DNA from: Burhinus oedicnemus
Taxonomy: Eukaryota; Chordata; Aves; Charadriiformes; Burhinidae
Assembly: GCA_008921705.1 (NCBI GenBank)
Contig: VFFE01007669.1
Span: 6,995,308-7,059,307, forward strand
Reading direction: 5' to 3'
Length of the DNA: 64,000 nucleotides
Of this stretch, positions 24,706-36,438 are shown in pieces. Position 1 is the stretch's first letter; each line of letters begins with the position of its first letter. Below the pieces are notes generated by a model, which did not search any database, was not told where the DNA came from, and worked only from the letters and a program-made list of their open reading frames with translations. Both the position numbers and the translations under genes were made by a program.

Positions 24706-27700
24706 ATCTGGGAAGCTGCTACCAGGCTATCTGCACTGTAATGCTGATGTTTCTGGATCTTGCTTCCTAGCTTTGATTACCAGTATGTAATACCGTGGCC
24801 TTTGGGACATGGCGCATAACTCTCTGGGTTTTCTGCAGAAGTAGGACGCAAGTAATTTTGCAAAAGCACAAGCAGGAGCCACAGCACTGTGAAGTCTTCC
24901 CCAGCCTCTCCTTCTTCGAATAAAACCAAGACATTATTGTTCTAGTATAGGTGTGCGTGTACTGGTTTATAGCCAAATGACCAAATGTGTGAAGTATGAC
25001 CGGTTTCATTATCTCGCTGACCGTCTATGGATATACAGCCAGAAAAGAAAGTAAGTATTTTTCTGGGCACAAGAATGAACTCCTCTGCCTCTACATGTGC
25101 TACTGTGTCTGGTTCACCTGTAACAGAGAATGACGGTGATAGTCATGGGGGCGGCAATGAAAAAGCCATAGTTATATCTAACTATTTTTAGTGCTTAGAT
25201 ACCAGGGTGACTTACAAAAAGGTGTAGATAGAGTGAGTCAACAAGAACCAGTCTCCTAGATATGAATGTTTACAGCACACTGGGAAGAGGAATGTGAACT
25301 TTGATATGGTGAGCCAAATTTTGTCCTTGTGTCTTTTAGATTTGGTCTGTGTATTTACTATTCTCTGTGTATTTTGCTAATTGAACTCAGACATGTATGT
25401 TTTTTTCCCCTCTGTCAGCCTATAATCATACATACCTTTCCTAATCTTCTAAACTAAAAAGCATGGCAAAGAAATTGGTATGTAGGTGTTTTACTGCATC
25501 CTGCAACTTCCAGCGTTTCATCTGAAATGTATGAAGTTATTGTGCAATCCAGAATTTTTGCTTGTAGAAGGTGATAAAACGTATCAGAAGTTTTGAAGAA
25601 CAGCTTTTATTTTTAGCAGGAAAAATAACACTGGAGGAACCAGCAACCCATACAAAACAGCAGACAAATTATGTTATCTGCATTTATAAGAATGTATAGA
25701 TTAAAGTATTAAAGAAGTCCTGCTGGAAAAACAATGAAGATACCAGTAAACCATACTTGCAGCATTAAATGGTCTTTTCCAGTGAAGGCCTGTATGATCC
25801 GAATTTGGTCACATTTGGTCACATTTGGTCACATTTGGCTCATAGCTACAGAAAATGTACACGAATTTATATCAGAATTAGATTTTTGGGGGAGGGAAAA
25901 AACCCAACATCAGTCTCTGAAACCTGATAAAACTCTCTACTGAGACAGAGGTATGTATATGTATAAATTACATATGCACATATAATTATATATTCTTGTA
26001 TTTGCCTTTACTAACAAAGAACTGGGATCAAAGTGATATGATGAAGAAAGCTGTGCACAGTTTTTTAAAATATTTTTTTGTTCAGTCCCTTATATTTGGT
26101 CAAACTGCAGTTTCATTGCTGGATAATATGGTAAAAAGATTCATTGTAAGGGTTACCTAACAACATTGGTGGTGTTGATGAATAGTTGCAATTAATACAT
26201 TCCCTTAATTAGTCTGATACCCAGAAGATGCACCTGGCAGGTCATTTTAATACTACAATTGATTTATTGCTGCTAGAAATTATTTTACCAGCTATCTTCA
26301 GAGAGCACAATTAGAGAGGATTTCATTTTTTTATGCATTTTCACTGAGAAATAAACATAAAAGGTCTATGTAATTCAGAACAAAGCAGCTATAATGTACT
26401 AATGGTTTATGGATTTTATTAATATTCAGCTAACATTAGAGGCAATTTTAGAGAATAGCAACCTATTTTCTATATGAAGTATTCCATCTTTAGTATCCGA
26501 GTGCTTTATTTAAAAAACAAAATCAAACTATGATATTTTAAATGAGTTGCTATTATTGTGTATAGGAAATCTTATAAATGGTGTAATAGTAAGAATATAT
26601 CAAAAGATGTGTGTTTGTCTGTGCTTTGTGCTGTGTGTGATATATGTGTCAGATGCACTCAGATTCAGGAAAAAATATAATTTATGTACTATTTTTGAAT
26701 CATGATGAAGTCCCTCTAAATAAAGAAATGTTTTTCTGAGTTTATTATAATAATGTAACTAAATCAGTGTCAGCTTAGCCAGTCATAAAAGTATCAACTT
26801 CTATTTTCATATTTTTAAATCTGTTTTTGATACTGATCTTGAAATTAGCTTTTTCTGCCATTTTTTCCCCTCACCTTACTGTATTTTGCTCCATTCCTAG
26901 TGCTGCAGCAGACAGCATGGCTGCCTTTTGTTAGACTCTCTGTGCACTAATATTACTGAAACTATTGTGGAAACATCCAGCAGGCTCCCTTTCTACATCT
27001 TAGAACAAAAGATTGGTTCTTTAGTAGCCACCTATTAATTCCTAGGTGCTTAAAAATTACTTTTTTCATCTATTTTCCAAGTGAGAAAGTGTTTTCTTTT
27101 GATGGGGGCAGGGGGGGAAACTTCAGGGTTTGGGCAAGAAACCTACCTGCATATTGATTGCGTGCTCAGTTTCAGATAAAATCATGGGAAATTTGTTAAT
27201 GCAGAAAATGCAAGACTACCCTTTATGTTTTAGGCTAATCTTGATCCACCTAAGCTTTCCCGGTCCTCTGAATGCCTTTGGCTCTCCCTGGGAACTGAAG
27301 GGCCAAACCTGATTTGCAGAGTGCATCTCCATGATCCTTAACACCGGGTTACGCTGTGTGGACACAAGCTGTTCTCTCAGCCTTGGCATCTTGAATCGAG
27401 AGATCTGGATTTGGAAGTGAAGTTCTGTTTTTTCAAAATAGCGCACTGGTAGAATAACTTTTGACCTTGCAATAAACGTGTGAGAAAATAATTATAGTTC
27501 AGTATTTATGGGTGGTATTTAGCCTCATGTGTTATTTTACATCACTCCAGAGTGCATACAAGGCACCACGTAGCACAAATAAGCAAACATTCCCCTTCAC
27601 CATTGAATCTTATCTGTTTTCAATGTGAGCTAAAAAATGGTATAGAGCTCTAAAATAAAGTAAGAAATTGCTGCTAAACAAGGATATGATTAATAGCACA

Positions 27701-29161
27701 GTTAAGACCTGGATTAATTTTTGCTGAAACCAAGGTCCAAGCCTGGGATCTCTGCTCTGAGAAGATGTAGCCCAGCATGCTGGAATTTCTCTCTTATTAC
27801 GACTAAAATGTTCTGGGCGCATATATGCATTGTTTTTCACCACAGTTACTCGTGAAGAGTGCTTGACTGAGAATCCATTAGCAGCTTTGCAGACAACCTG
27901 TCTGAGGGCCAGGCAAATACAGTGGGTGAAACGGGGAGACTTCTTGGTAACAATGTGGGTTTGAACAGCTCGTAGGCAAAGTAAGAAGGCACTTTGGGAA
28001 TGACAATAAAAGTGTGATAGCAAGAGATTACCTATATCGTGCCTTGTAGACAATGTCAAGACTTTCAAGCACTATGTCTTGGGATGGGCGACTGGGTGGA
28101 AACATTCAAAGTTGCACTGGTGTCACAGCTGGATCACCAAGACCATCCACAGTCTGTGTTTTTCCTGAGACTCAGGAGGAGGGAACTACTCTGCATTCAT
28201 CAGGGAGTCCAGATTAGATGAAGATGCAGTGATCATTGATTACGAGTGACTTCAAGGAGTTTCTGCTAAACAGAAATCACTTCCTTTCTGTTTAGATGAC
28301 AAGGAAGCTGATGGATATTAGAAATACTCTGGAATAATAAGGGCAGGATATGGGTGCTGCACATAGGAGGCATAGTTTAAAGTTGAAGAGAATTAAAAAA
28401 TGAGTTAGGTTATAAGCTAAAGTAGCAGGGAGATAATACCTCTGGATGATTTTTTTCCAGCAAAAAATTCTATTGGGGTCTTTGTTTTTGTTTTCTTTTT
28501 CTTCTTTTTTAGGCTCAAATTCTCATTAGATTTGATACCTAAGGTGTAACACAAAGCCCTTAAATGCCATATAGTCTGGAGGCTGTTGAAAACTGTCTCA
28601 ACAAATATTTCTGTTGTTAAAATACTGTCCAATCTTTTAACCTTTGTGGAGGACCCAGGGGGTTTCCTATAATTAGGACTTAAACCAATTGATTAGAAAT
28701 ACTGTATAACAGAGTGTAAACATAATTTAGCTTTAGTTTTTCAAGGCCTAAAATTACTGAATTAAAGAATGCAATGAGTATGAAAGAGTATAGAACAATA
28801 ACAACTGATTCAAAATAAAATCATTCAGAATATTTAATACAGAACAAAAAGAATACAAACATTTCTACTTGCAAAGTTAATGTCAACATACGTGGTTGGT
28901 TTTTTTTTTTTTTTCTTCTCAGGGATTTTAGTGAAGATTTACAATTATCATAGGACTTGGTGCAGTTTGTTTGCTCCCCACAAAAGCAGAGATGATTTTT
29001 ATTGACCAATCTTTGATCCAAGAGATTAAAGAAAGTACTGCAAGAGCAGTGAAAAGGATAACACCATGGGGGTCAATAGGCTTACTGCTACTTGGAAATG
29101 AAAGTGAAGCATTCCATTGGGAGAGGGGGTAATTTAGCATTCGTACTGGGAACTAGAGAGT
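24706..29161. other. AT-rich unique DNA
   Basis: No gene can be supported. The longest gap-free open frame of the window (27610-28068, minus, 152 codons) lies here but shows no domain, no convincing splice context and no codon-like bias. The stretch 26160-26480 is rich in TTAAT/ATTA words and could be conserved non-coding DNA. The stretch 26600-26655 is GT-rich and 25938-25995 is an AT-rich TATG/CATA patch. A T15 run lies at 28900-28914. Confidence 0.55.
25803..25839 (+). repeat. 10-bp tandem repeat, nearly 4 copies
   Basis: The unit ATTTGGTCAC is repeated three times exactly (25803, 25813, 25823) with a fourth copy breaking down after ATTTGG. Identical copies suggest a recent expansion and probably length polymorphism. 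Confidence 0.95.
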
Positions 29162-29181
29162 NNNNNNNNNNNNNNNNNNNN
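29162..29181. other. assembly gap (20 Ns) beside an A run
   Basis: Exactly twenty Ns, which looks like a placeholder length rather than a measured one. The right edge begins with nine As, so a homopolymer or simple repeat probably caused the break. The real length is unknown. Confidence 0.95.
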
Positions 29182-30299
29182 AAAAAAAAAGGAAAGTAGG
29201 TAGCACAGAGTTTTCTGAGTAACGTTGGGTTTTAATTTTGCAGCTCAGTTTTGTCATAGAGTAACTTCATTGCTAATATCGGACTTGTGCAAAAATAAAC
29301 AAGCTGCTTTTTGCTATGTTTTAGAATTAAGACACATACATCTTTCTTGCCAGCAGTGTGTAGGGTTTTGGCTACAGCAAACTGAAGGATACACCCACTG
29401 TTATAACAAAACTTCCCTTCTTGTTTTCCAATTCAAAACTGAACGACTGATTTTAGCAGTACAGAAGAGCAAGAAAAATGTTAAATTGAGCTAATGGAAC
29501 ATTGTCAGAAATTGTGAAAGCCAGCAAGTAGGTTAAGGACATCACTGAAAACAAACAAAAAAAAGATGGCAAATATCGTATACTGGATTTCTTCCTCTGT
29601 GTTTTTATTCCAGTGAAACTTCTGGGTACCAACGGGTTGCTAGCTATAAGCACCAACAGCAGCTGACTTAAACTCTCTCCTGGGAATTTGCAGTCTAGTC
29701 AGTTTTGGTCCTCATCTTTAGACTTGCATCTTTCCACTCAGGGATAAGAGTTTGGTCACCATAATTCATTTCTTCTTAGTTGTTTTATATTTAATCTTTA
29801 GATTGTTACCAGAAGTAAATCCTTGAGGGAATGAGGGATACTATAAAAAGATCAAACCAAAGCGATTAGGACTTACCTTAGAAATGTATACTGATTATTT
29901 CAGTTGATGTGAAACTCCACATGCTAAAGTGGAGCTTTGGGGTGGGGATTTTCCCCAGAAAAAGAGGAAAAAGTGTTGGATCTCTTATTTTCAGAGATAT
30001 ATCTCTTAAAAGCAGGCCTTACTCTTAAGCTTTCCTAAGCTATTTGGCAGGTATGGAGCCGTGTGTGTTTGGCAATTTGGTATTCACTTTACTTCAGTAT
30101 CCCAGGTGCTCTAGAAGGTGGTGAGGAATAGAAGAAATATCCTTGAATGACCTGCGGGTTATGATCTGTTAAATTCTGTCAAATTAAATATATAATATAG
30201 AAAACATTATTACAGCAAATATATCTTAGAGTTACCTCAGTGGAGTAGGCATGGGGTGGGGGGGAGAGGAGTGTTGCTGCTCAGACACTGAGTCTCTTA
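29182..30299. other. unique DNA with a minus-strand splice-site pair
   Basis: No protein gene is supported. On the minus strand a pyrimidine-rich stretch (complement of about 29937-29975) ends in AAAG. It is followed by 58 nt (29934 down to 29877) and then AAG with GTAAGT (complement of 29871-29876), a near-consensus donor. All three frames stop within the segment, so any exon would be non-coding. A small hairpin (CTCCAC/GTGGAG, 29912-29937) overlaps it. The rest shows nothing of note. Confidence 0.3.
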
Positions 30300-30850
30300 G
30301 GGTGTCAACTTCAACCAAATTAAAAAATGTGTGCCAGCCTCAAGTTGGCATGCTTGAGTTCACTTCGCTCCAGTCAATGAGGCACCTTAGCGCAGTAAGC
30401 ACAATAGAGACAAAGAGATGCCTTGCAACTGACAGAGAGAGAAAAGAGTCCTTTGAGATGAAATGTTAACATAAGAAGTGAAAATGGTTTGTGGTAGTCT
30501 CAAGCTGGCTCTTTTGGGTTCACTTTCCTATAGTTACTGAACTATAGTGCTGTACCTTAACAGAGGAGTCTCAATAAAATTAGAAAGATATCCTAAAAAG
30601 GACAGAAGACGAGAGAGAGTGAAAGAGAAAGAGAGAGAGAGAGTTCTTTTGATAAGAAGCTTAACAAAAGTGGAAAAAATGGTTTATGTGAATGCTAGTT
30701 TTCATGGCAGTCTCAAGCTGACACTTGGGCTCCCTTTAATACAGTCAGTAAGCTACTTTAGCAAACAAAGGAGAACGGAGAGAAAGATGGCTGGAAACAA
30801 GAGAGAAAGGGAGAGAAAAAGAGACCTCTTCGACAGCATCTAACACAACA
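30300..30850 (+). repeat. three diverged tandem copies of a GA-rich unit
   Basis: A CAGTCTCAAGCTGGC-like start occurs at 30335, 30495 and 30708, each followed by a TTGGGTTCACTTT-like stretch, an AC/TAG-rich middle, a long AGAGAGAAAGAGA tract, then AGAGTCCTTTGA-like and TTAACA-like words. The first two copies also share an AAAATGGTTT word. Spacings are about 160 and 213 bp, so the copies differ by indels, and identity is moderate. It looks like an old segmental tandem triplication of a unit carrying a GA microsatellite. No match to a known family comes to mind; a retrovirus-like LTR or minor satellite is possible. Confidence 0.75.
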
Positions 30851-31337
30851 TGAAATCTTTGCCTCTGTGTTTCTGTTTTTGAAACATTTTCTGTAAGGCA
30901 GAGAAACACAAATGGTTGAATCTTTGTGGAGATACTTCATAGATAATTAAACAAATTAAATGCTCAGATTTTAAATTTGCTTAAGCAACATAGCAGCTTA
31001 ATTGTGCTTAAGTAAAGGACAGAGCGAGGGCTGTGAATTGCCTTCTTACATCTCTAAAAAGAATTTTTTTCAGCATGCTGTTTTCAGATATTAATAAATA
31101 GCATCCAAACCAGGAAATTCTACTGTAGTGTTGAATCCTTTTTAAATCCTCTCCATGTATGACAATATGTTGGGGAAAAAAGTTACCAGAATTAGAGAAG
31201 TGTGGGTTTTTTAATACAGTACTCAGTAGTGCTGAAAACTGAAGGGGTGCGGGCTTATACTTACATCACATGACTGATGAGTGAGTCTGCCGTTCTAAAC
31301 AGGTGAAAGAAAAATTGCTAAACCATCTTTTCTCTGC

Positions 31338-31406
31338 ATTCAATCCAGTCCTTTAGGTTTTAGGTATTCAATTCAGTCTAGTGTTTCAAGTTTTAGGTAT
31401 TGAAAC
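31338..31406 (+). repeat. short imperfect tandem duplication
   Basis: ATTCAATCCAGTC begins one unit at 31338 and ATTCAATTCAGTC the next at 31366. Both run to GTTTTAGGTATT (31357 and 31390). Unit lengths are about 28 and 33 bp, and a third unit starts but diverges (ATTGAAAC). A local duplication with later small changes explains it. Confidence 0.8.
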
Positions 31407-34400
31407 TCTGCCTCTGACCTCTAGTTCTCAGTCTCATTGGAAAGGAAATATGTTTGAATTAGCTTTGCAAGGTGAACATGAGAGTAAAAAAAACTTCAGG
31501 CCTTTTGTACCTGTTAGGTAAATATATGAGGTAAACTAAACCATACCCATCAAAGCTGTAACTAAAAGACCCACGAAAACTGGCAGATTTCGAACACCAT
31601 CTATTCACTGCAAAATGGGCCATTAGATATCTGGCTGATAAATGTTTTCATTCTGAACCTAATGTGCAGTGATCATACGTCATCTGCAAATTCTGTAGAG
31701 GCACACTTTGGAAAGGAAGGGAAGTCACAGTCACAAATTATTCTTGCCCTCCATTAGGCAAATTGTCAACTTCATAGAATCAATAGAAGGTTCTTTATAA
31801 TATACAAATTGGTACACATCCATGAGCAAAAGCAATCGGACAACCAAGGATGAAGCTTAATTAGAGCAGAACTTGCTCTTAACAATATCAGGTATAATGA
31901 AGATGCACTTCTAAGCAAACAACCTTGAAGCTTCCAAATTCATCATTTTGTAATGCAAAATCCACAGCACTTGTCTTTTAATAAAATTTCCGTATGGAGG
32001 GAAAAAATGCTTTACACAATTAAATGTTAATCTATTAACTAAGATGATTAAGTTTATAGAAACATAAGTGTTTTTAAAAATGCAATAAATAAATTAACAA
32101 ACACACTATTTGCAGATGGACTGGAAAGTAGGAAGAAAAGTAACTTAATGGAACAAATTTCAGTCTGTACTTTTTTGTAAATTGTTCCCATCAGCCTTAT
32201 GCTCTTTTCCATATTGCATAATTGGAACAACCTGTAAGATTCTAGAAAATCTACTGATATTGCCAGTTCTTATTGGAAAAACATTTACTGTTTTCATTAA
32301 TATTCAATGAAAACCTGTTTGGATTGGTCCCTCAGACCTAAATCTCAGTTATGTTGTTCTGATAGCTCTTTGAAAGCCTTTGTTAAAGGCTGGAGACAGA
32401 TGAGGATTGAGTTCTATGTATTAGGTCATAGCCAAAGAATTGTGAATCAGTTACCTCATACTTGGATTCTGCAGAAGATGGTGTTTTCTGTATCTGCAGC
32501 TTGGCCAATATTAGTCAGAAGAACATGGAGAGCAGATGGACAAAAATAGGTGACGATGACAGCATTTCTTTCAACAGTGAAAATGTATTCTTGTGATTTA
32601 GATTAATAATGAATTTTTGGGTTTTAAAGCTGATGGCGATGTTCACAAGGGGCTACCACATATCCACGAGGCTAGGCAGTAGCAGTCATGACCTGTTTTC
32701 TCTCGTTTGCTTTGTTACTAATCCCTAAAATTATGACAACATCCTGAACTGACCTTGTATCAGCTCATTTGGTGCTAAAAAATGGAACCATTTACCTTGT
32801 GCTGGATGAAGAAACATGAGTGGGAACTACAAAGTGAGAACACATAACTATTCAAAAAATAAGAGAATAGAACCAAACAGGAGAAAATTGGAGAACAATG
32901 AAACAAAAGAAGAGGAGATGAAAAGAGGCTGGAGAAGGAAAGCAAAAAAGCTGGCTATTGCAAGACAAAGAAAATTTTTTCCATCAAGCCTTAGCAGTAA
33001 TGGTCCTGCATTTTGGAATCCCCTGAATTCTTGCTCTACATTTTATTGATACTTGTTTTCACTTGATGAATACCTCAGTCCCCAAGTTTAGATGATTTAA
33101 GAGAGTAGATCCAAAGCAACCAAGCTATTAACTACCTGTGATATGAAAACAATCGATTTTAATTGGTAATGGTAAAAACAGGTGGCAAGAGTAAAGTTGC
33201 AGCACTAAATTAAAATATTCTTTTTTTCTGCCTTGCTAATGTGGGGGTGTGTGCAAGAGAGACAGACTGACATCCATCTGCTTGAACTACAGAGACTAAA
33301 CATGCAGCATACTAAATGTTCACTACAACCCCTCAAGAACCAGCACTTCTATTTAGCATTATTGTGTGCCATGCAGTTGTGTAAGCTCCAGAAATTCTGA
33401 CTTAACCCTAGTCAGTTAACGTAAATTATGTTAATGATTACTGTCCACTCTCTGCCAAGAGCAGTACTGATACTGCTACCTTTGCTTCATGTAATCAGTT
33501 CTTTCCTTTGTTCGTTTGTTTGTAATAAACCTTAAGGTAAAACTGCATCAGAACACAGCATGTCCCTCCCCTTCCCTTTATATTTTGAGTGATGATTGTT
33601 TCTGATGTGAAGGCTCAAGATCTTTAAATTGGATATGCTGTCAATGTGTCCTTTTCCAAGAAAGTGATCACTCTTGTCAAAGATGTGTTTTTGGTGTCTA
33701 GGTGAAGCAAAGAAAACTTCAGGGGTTTAAGGTACCATCTCTTGACTTTCCTTTGATTTACATTTTATGATCAACTGCATCTCTCAACAGCAAGTGTGTT
33801 GAGTTACTGTTGAGGCATACATTACACTAGGTGCAATGCCTAGAAAACAGCTTTTCTTCTGCTTGTAAGGAAGTAAAGGTAGAGGACTACGGATAACATT
33901 CAGGGGCAATAGGATTAAAAGACACATTTTTGTTCCACCTAATACTAGCATAATGGAGGCGGAATGTCTGTCTGGTAACCCAGGTCTCCTGTATGACAGT
34001 TTATTTTTGGCTAGGACATAATCAAGCTGTCTTATGTGTGTGGTTGCTTGTCTGTGTCTGTATTGTGCTACTGTGTAATGTCCAACCTGAATTAATACAG
34101 CTGGAGCAGATGCTAAACGACTGTATCCAAGTCACTTGTGTCCTATTTTACACTTCACTTCATTATCTGTGTGAGACTGTGTGAACATTTGATATCCATT
34201 TTGGAGTCTCACCATATGTCCTCATATTTATAGGCTGTAAATCCATAATCAACTACTCAGTTGATGTTGGTATTGTTTCTCTCAACTGCATACATGAGAG
34301 AAAGCATTTGGAAATAACCTTTATGACTAAATGTGCGTACGTGAATGACTACTGAAGAATCTGAAATGTTGTTTCATGTAACATTCTACCAAGGGGGAAA

Positions 34401-36393
34401 AAAAAGAGAGTAGGAGGCTGACTAAAAATACTGGATACTTTATGTAAACTTCTGGGAGAGTCCTCTATACCCATGAGCTCCATTCACATGATTTGAAACA
34501 AAATCTCCAAATATGCGTACAAAACTTGTTTCATTACTGCATAACTTCCTGTAGGAAAAATAATGATTAAAAAATCCTTTCAGTATTGCCTGTCTTTTAA
34601 AAGAGAATCCCTTTTGTCTGTTGAAGATCAAAAAGTAAGGGACTATGTTATTTTCTACTATGTGTTCCCTTCCCGTAGGACATTCAAACACCCCATACTT
34701 TTCCATTCTTTGTCCTGCAGTTCTTACTTTCTTAAATCAGCTCTTCTTCCCTTCCTGTTCTCCAGTTTCCAAAGTAAAAGGTTTGTTAAAACACTTCATT
34801 CAGTTCTCTGTCCCCCTCCTGCCCCATTAAATAGAGGAAATGTCATTTCAGATGATTGGCAATTCTCCATAAAGAATTTTTTTCTTCATCATTAGCAATC
34901 TTGTGGTGAAATGGGGCGGCTTACACCTCTCTGAGCAGACTTCTGTAAATAATACTTTTGGCAGCAGTCACAAATACCCTCATTTTCAGTGGTTTTGAGG
35001 CTGTAGCTTCCTTTTGCTTTGTACAGTGGTCAGAGCATAGCTTGGTCACTCAAAGTGAGTTTTGTGTTGTAGGAGAGTAGTAAGGCAAAGTATAAGCATG
35101 AAGAAATTGCTTTGATTTTTATTCCTCAGTATGTTCCAGAAAATGGGTTTTAATAATGGAAACCCCTCTGAAGTACTGTCAAGATTAATAGAGTGCTGAA
35201 AAATGCTATTTATGTAAATAGGGTAGATCATGTTATGCATCAAAGGCCTTCTCTTGAAGGACTACATGATTAATCTTTACTTACAGGAGTAGCTGTGCTG
35301 ATTCCAATAGGTTATAGTATTGTTGCAGGGCAATATCTAGTTACATATTAACAGGTTATTCGCGACTTTGCTCTTCACATGAATGCTTTCTTCCTCTCTG
35401 TCTCTTTAAGAAATTGAATCTTCATTGACTTACAGATGACTGTATTGGATTCATAAAACGGTCTTTCACTTCTCTCTGGGCATATGCTGTATCATGAATT
35501 GTCTCCTTAGAGACTGCAGGCCACCTCATTATGGTTACAATAGACAAATTCCTAAGCATGTGGTCTGCTTTTATGGCCTTGACTTGTACATTTTTTTTTT
35601 TTACCTCAGAGACTTGCCACTCATGTTGACACAGATTTGTTGTGTGTGATGAAGTGATAAAATCAATGAAGAGGACACATGTGCTTCTCTAGCTTTCAGA
35701 AAGACTTTATTATTTATTGTTTGTTGTTGTAACTTAAATCCACTCAACAATTTTCTGCAAAGGTACATTTACTTTTTGGATTTGTTTTATTCTGCCTGCA
35801 GCTTAGAAGTTGCTCTTAGTGCATACTGTACGTGTTAGCTTTCCAAAAGTTGCACTGGAAAATTGAGTGAATATAAGTCTATGTGTCTTGGCAAGAAATA
35901 TACCCAAGGGGAGGGGAAGAAGCATTAAGTAAACCATTTTAGAAAAACAAGCAACCTGAATGCCAGCCATTCCTGTGTTGTTCCTATTATCTTTCTGCCC
36001 CCCAAAATACATTGCTATTTAAAGGGAGAAGGAGAGCCAAAAAATACTTTTCTATCCTTCTATTTTAAGACATACCGGTAACCAGAGCTATATGACAAAA
36101 CTTTCATTATTAATTTTGGCAGTTCAAAAAAAAAAAGAAAGTGAAAACCACCTGTTTACAGTAAAAAGCAAATAAAAAAAATGCAAGGACTGAAGAATGA
36201 CAGTGTAATTTGTGAGGAAGCTGAAAGTCTACAGCACCTATAGTTCCAGGCACCTGAAAAGAGTACACAGCAGTCAGTTTTGGGAGTCTAAACTTTTCTT
36301 TGTGTCAGTACATTCCAGAGTAGTGACAAATTTTGCATTTAATTTGCAGGCTTTGTTCATCTTCTCTCTCTCTCCCTGCTTACTCTTTTTTAG
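31407..36393. other. AT-rich unique DNA, possible conserved elements
   Basis: No gene is supported. The stretch 31610-32110 lacks low-complexity sequence and is dense in motif-like words (TGATCATACGTCATC, CTTAATTAGAGCAG, TTTGTAATGCAAAATCC), giving it the look of vertebrate conserved non-coding DNA, but only an alignment can show that. A purine-rich stretch (32858-32965) underlies a Lys/Arg/Glu-rich frame. A 110-codon frame at 34563-34895 has no recognisable domain. Confidence 0.5.
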
Positions 36394-36438
36394 AAGAGGA
36401 AGAGAAGAGGCAGGTAAGAGCAAACGACTGGCATCTAG
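36394..36438 (+). other. candidate microexon (45 nt, or 20 nt to 36413)
   Basis: Seen: a long CU-rich tract (36361-36390) containing TGC at 36377-36379, ending TTTTTTAG; then purine-rich AAGAGGAAGAGAAGAGGCAG; then a donor GTAAGA at 36414, and a second donor TAG/GTAAGG at 36439. Use of the second donor gives 45 nt, a multiple of three, open in two frames (one reads RGREEAGKSKRLAS). Established: neural microexons regulated by SRRM4 typically have CU-rich sequence and a UGC close upstream of the acceptor. Inferred: this may be such an exon, or a chance arrangement. No host gene is identified. Confidence 0.28.

Noticed and set aside
27610..28068. Minus-strand frame of 152 codons, the longest in real sequence.
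   Set aside because: No recognisable domain, no supporting splice sites or codon bias, and a single frame of this size is plausible by chance in 64 kb.
34563..34895. Plus-strand frame of 110 codons.
   Set aside because: Phe/Ser/Leu-rich from pyrimidine-rich DNA, with no domain and no exon context.
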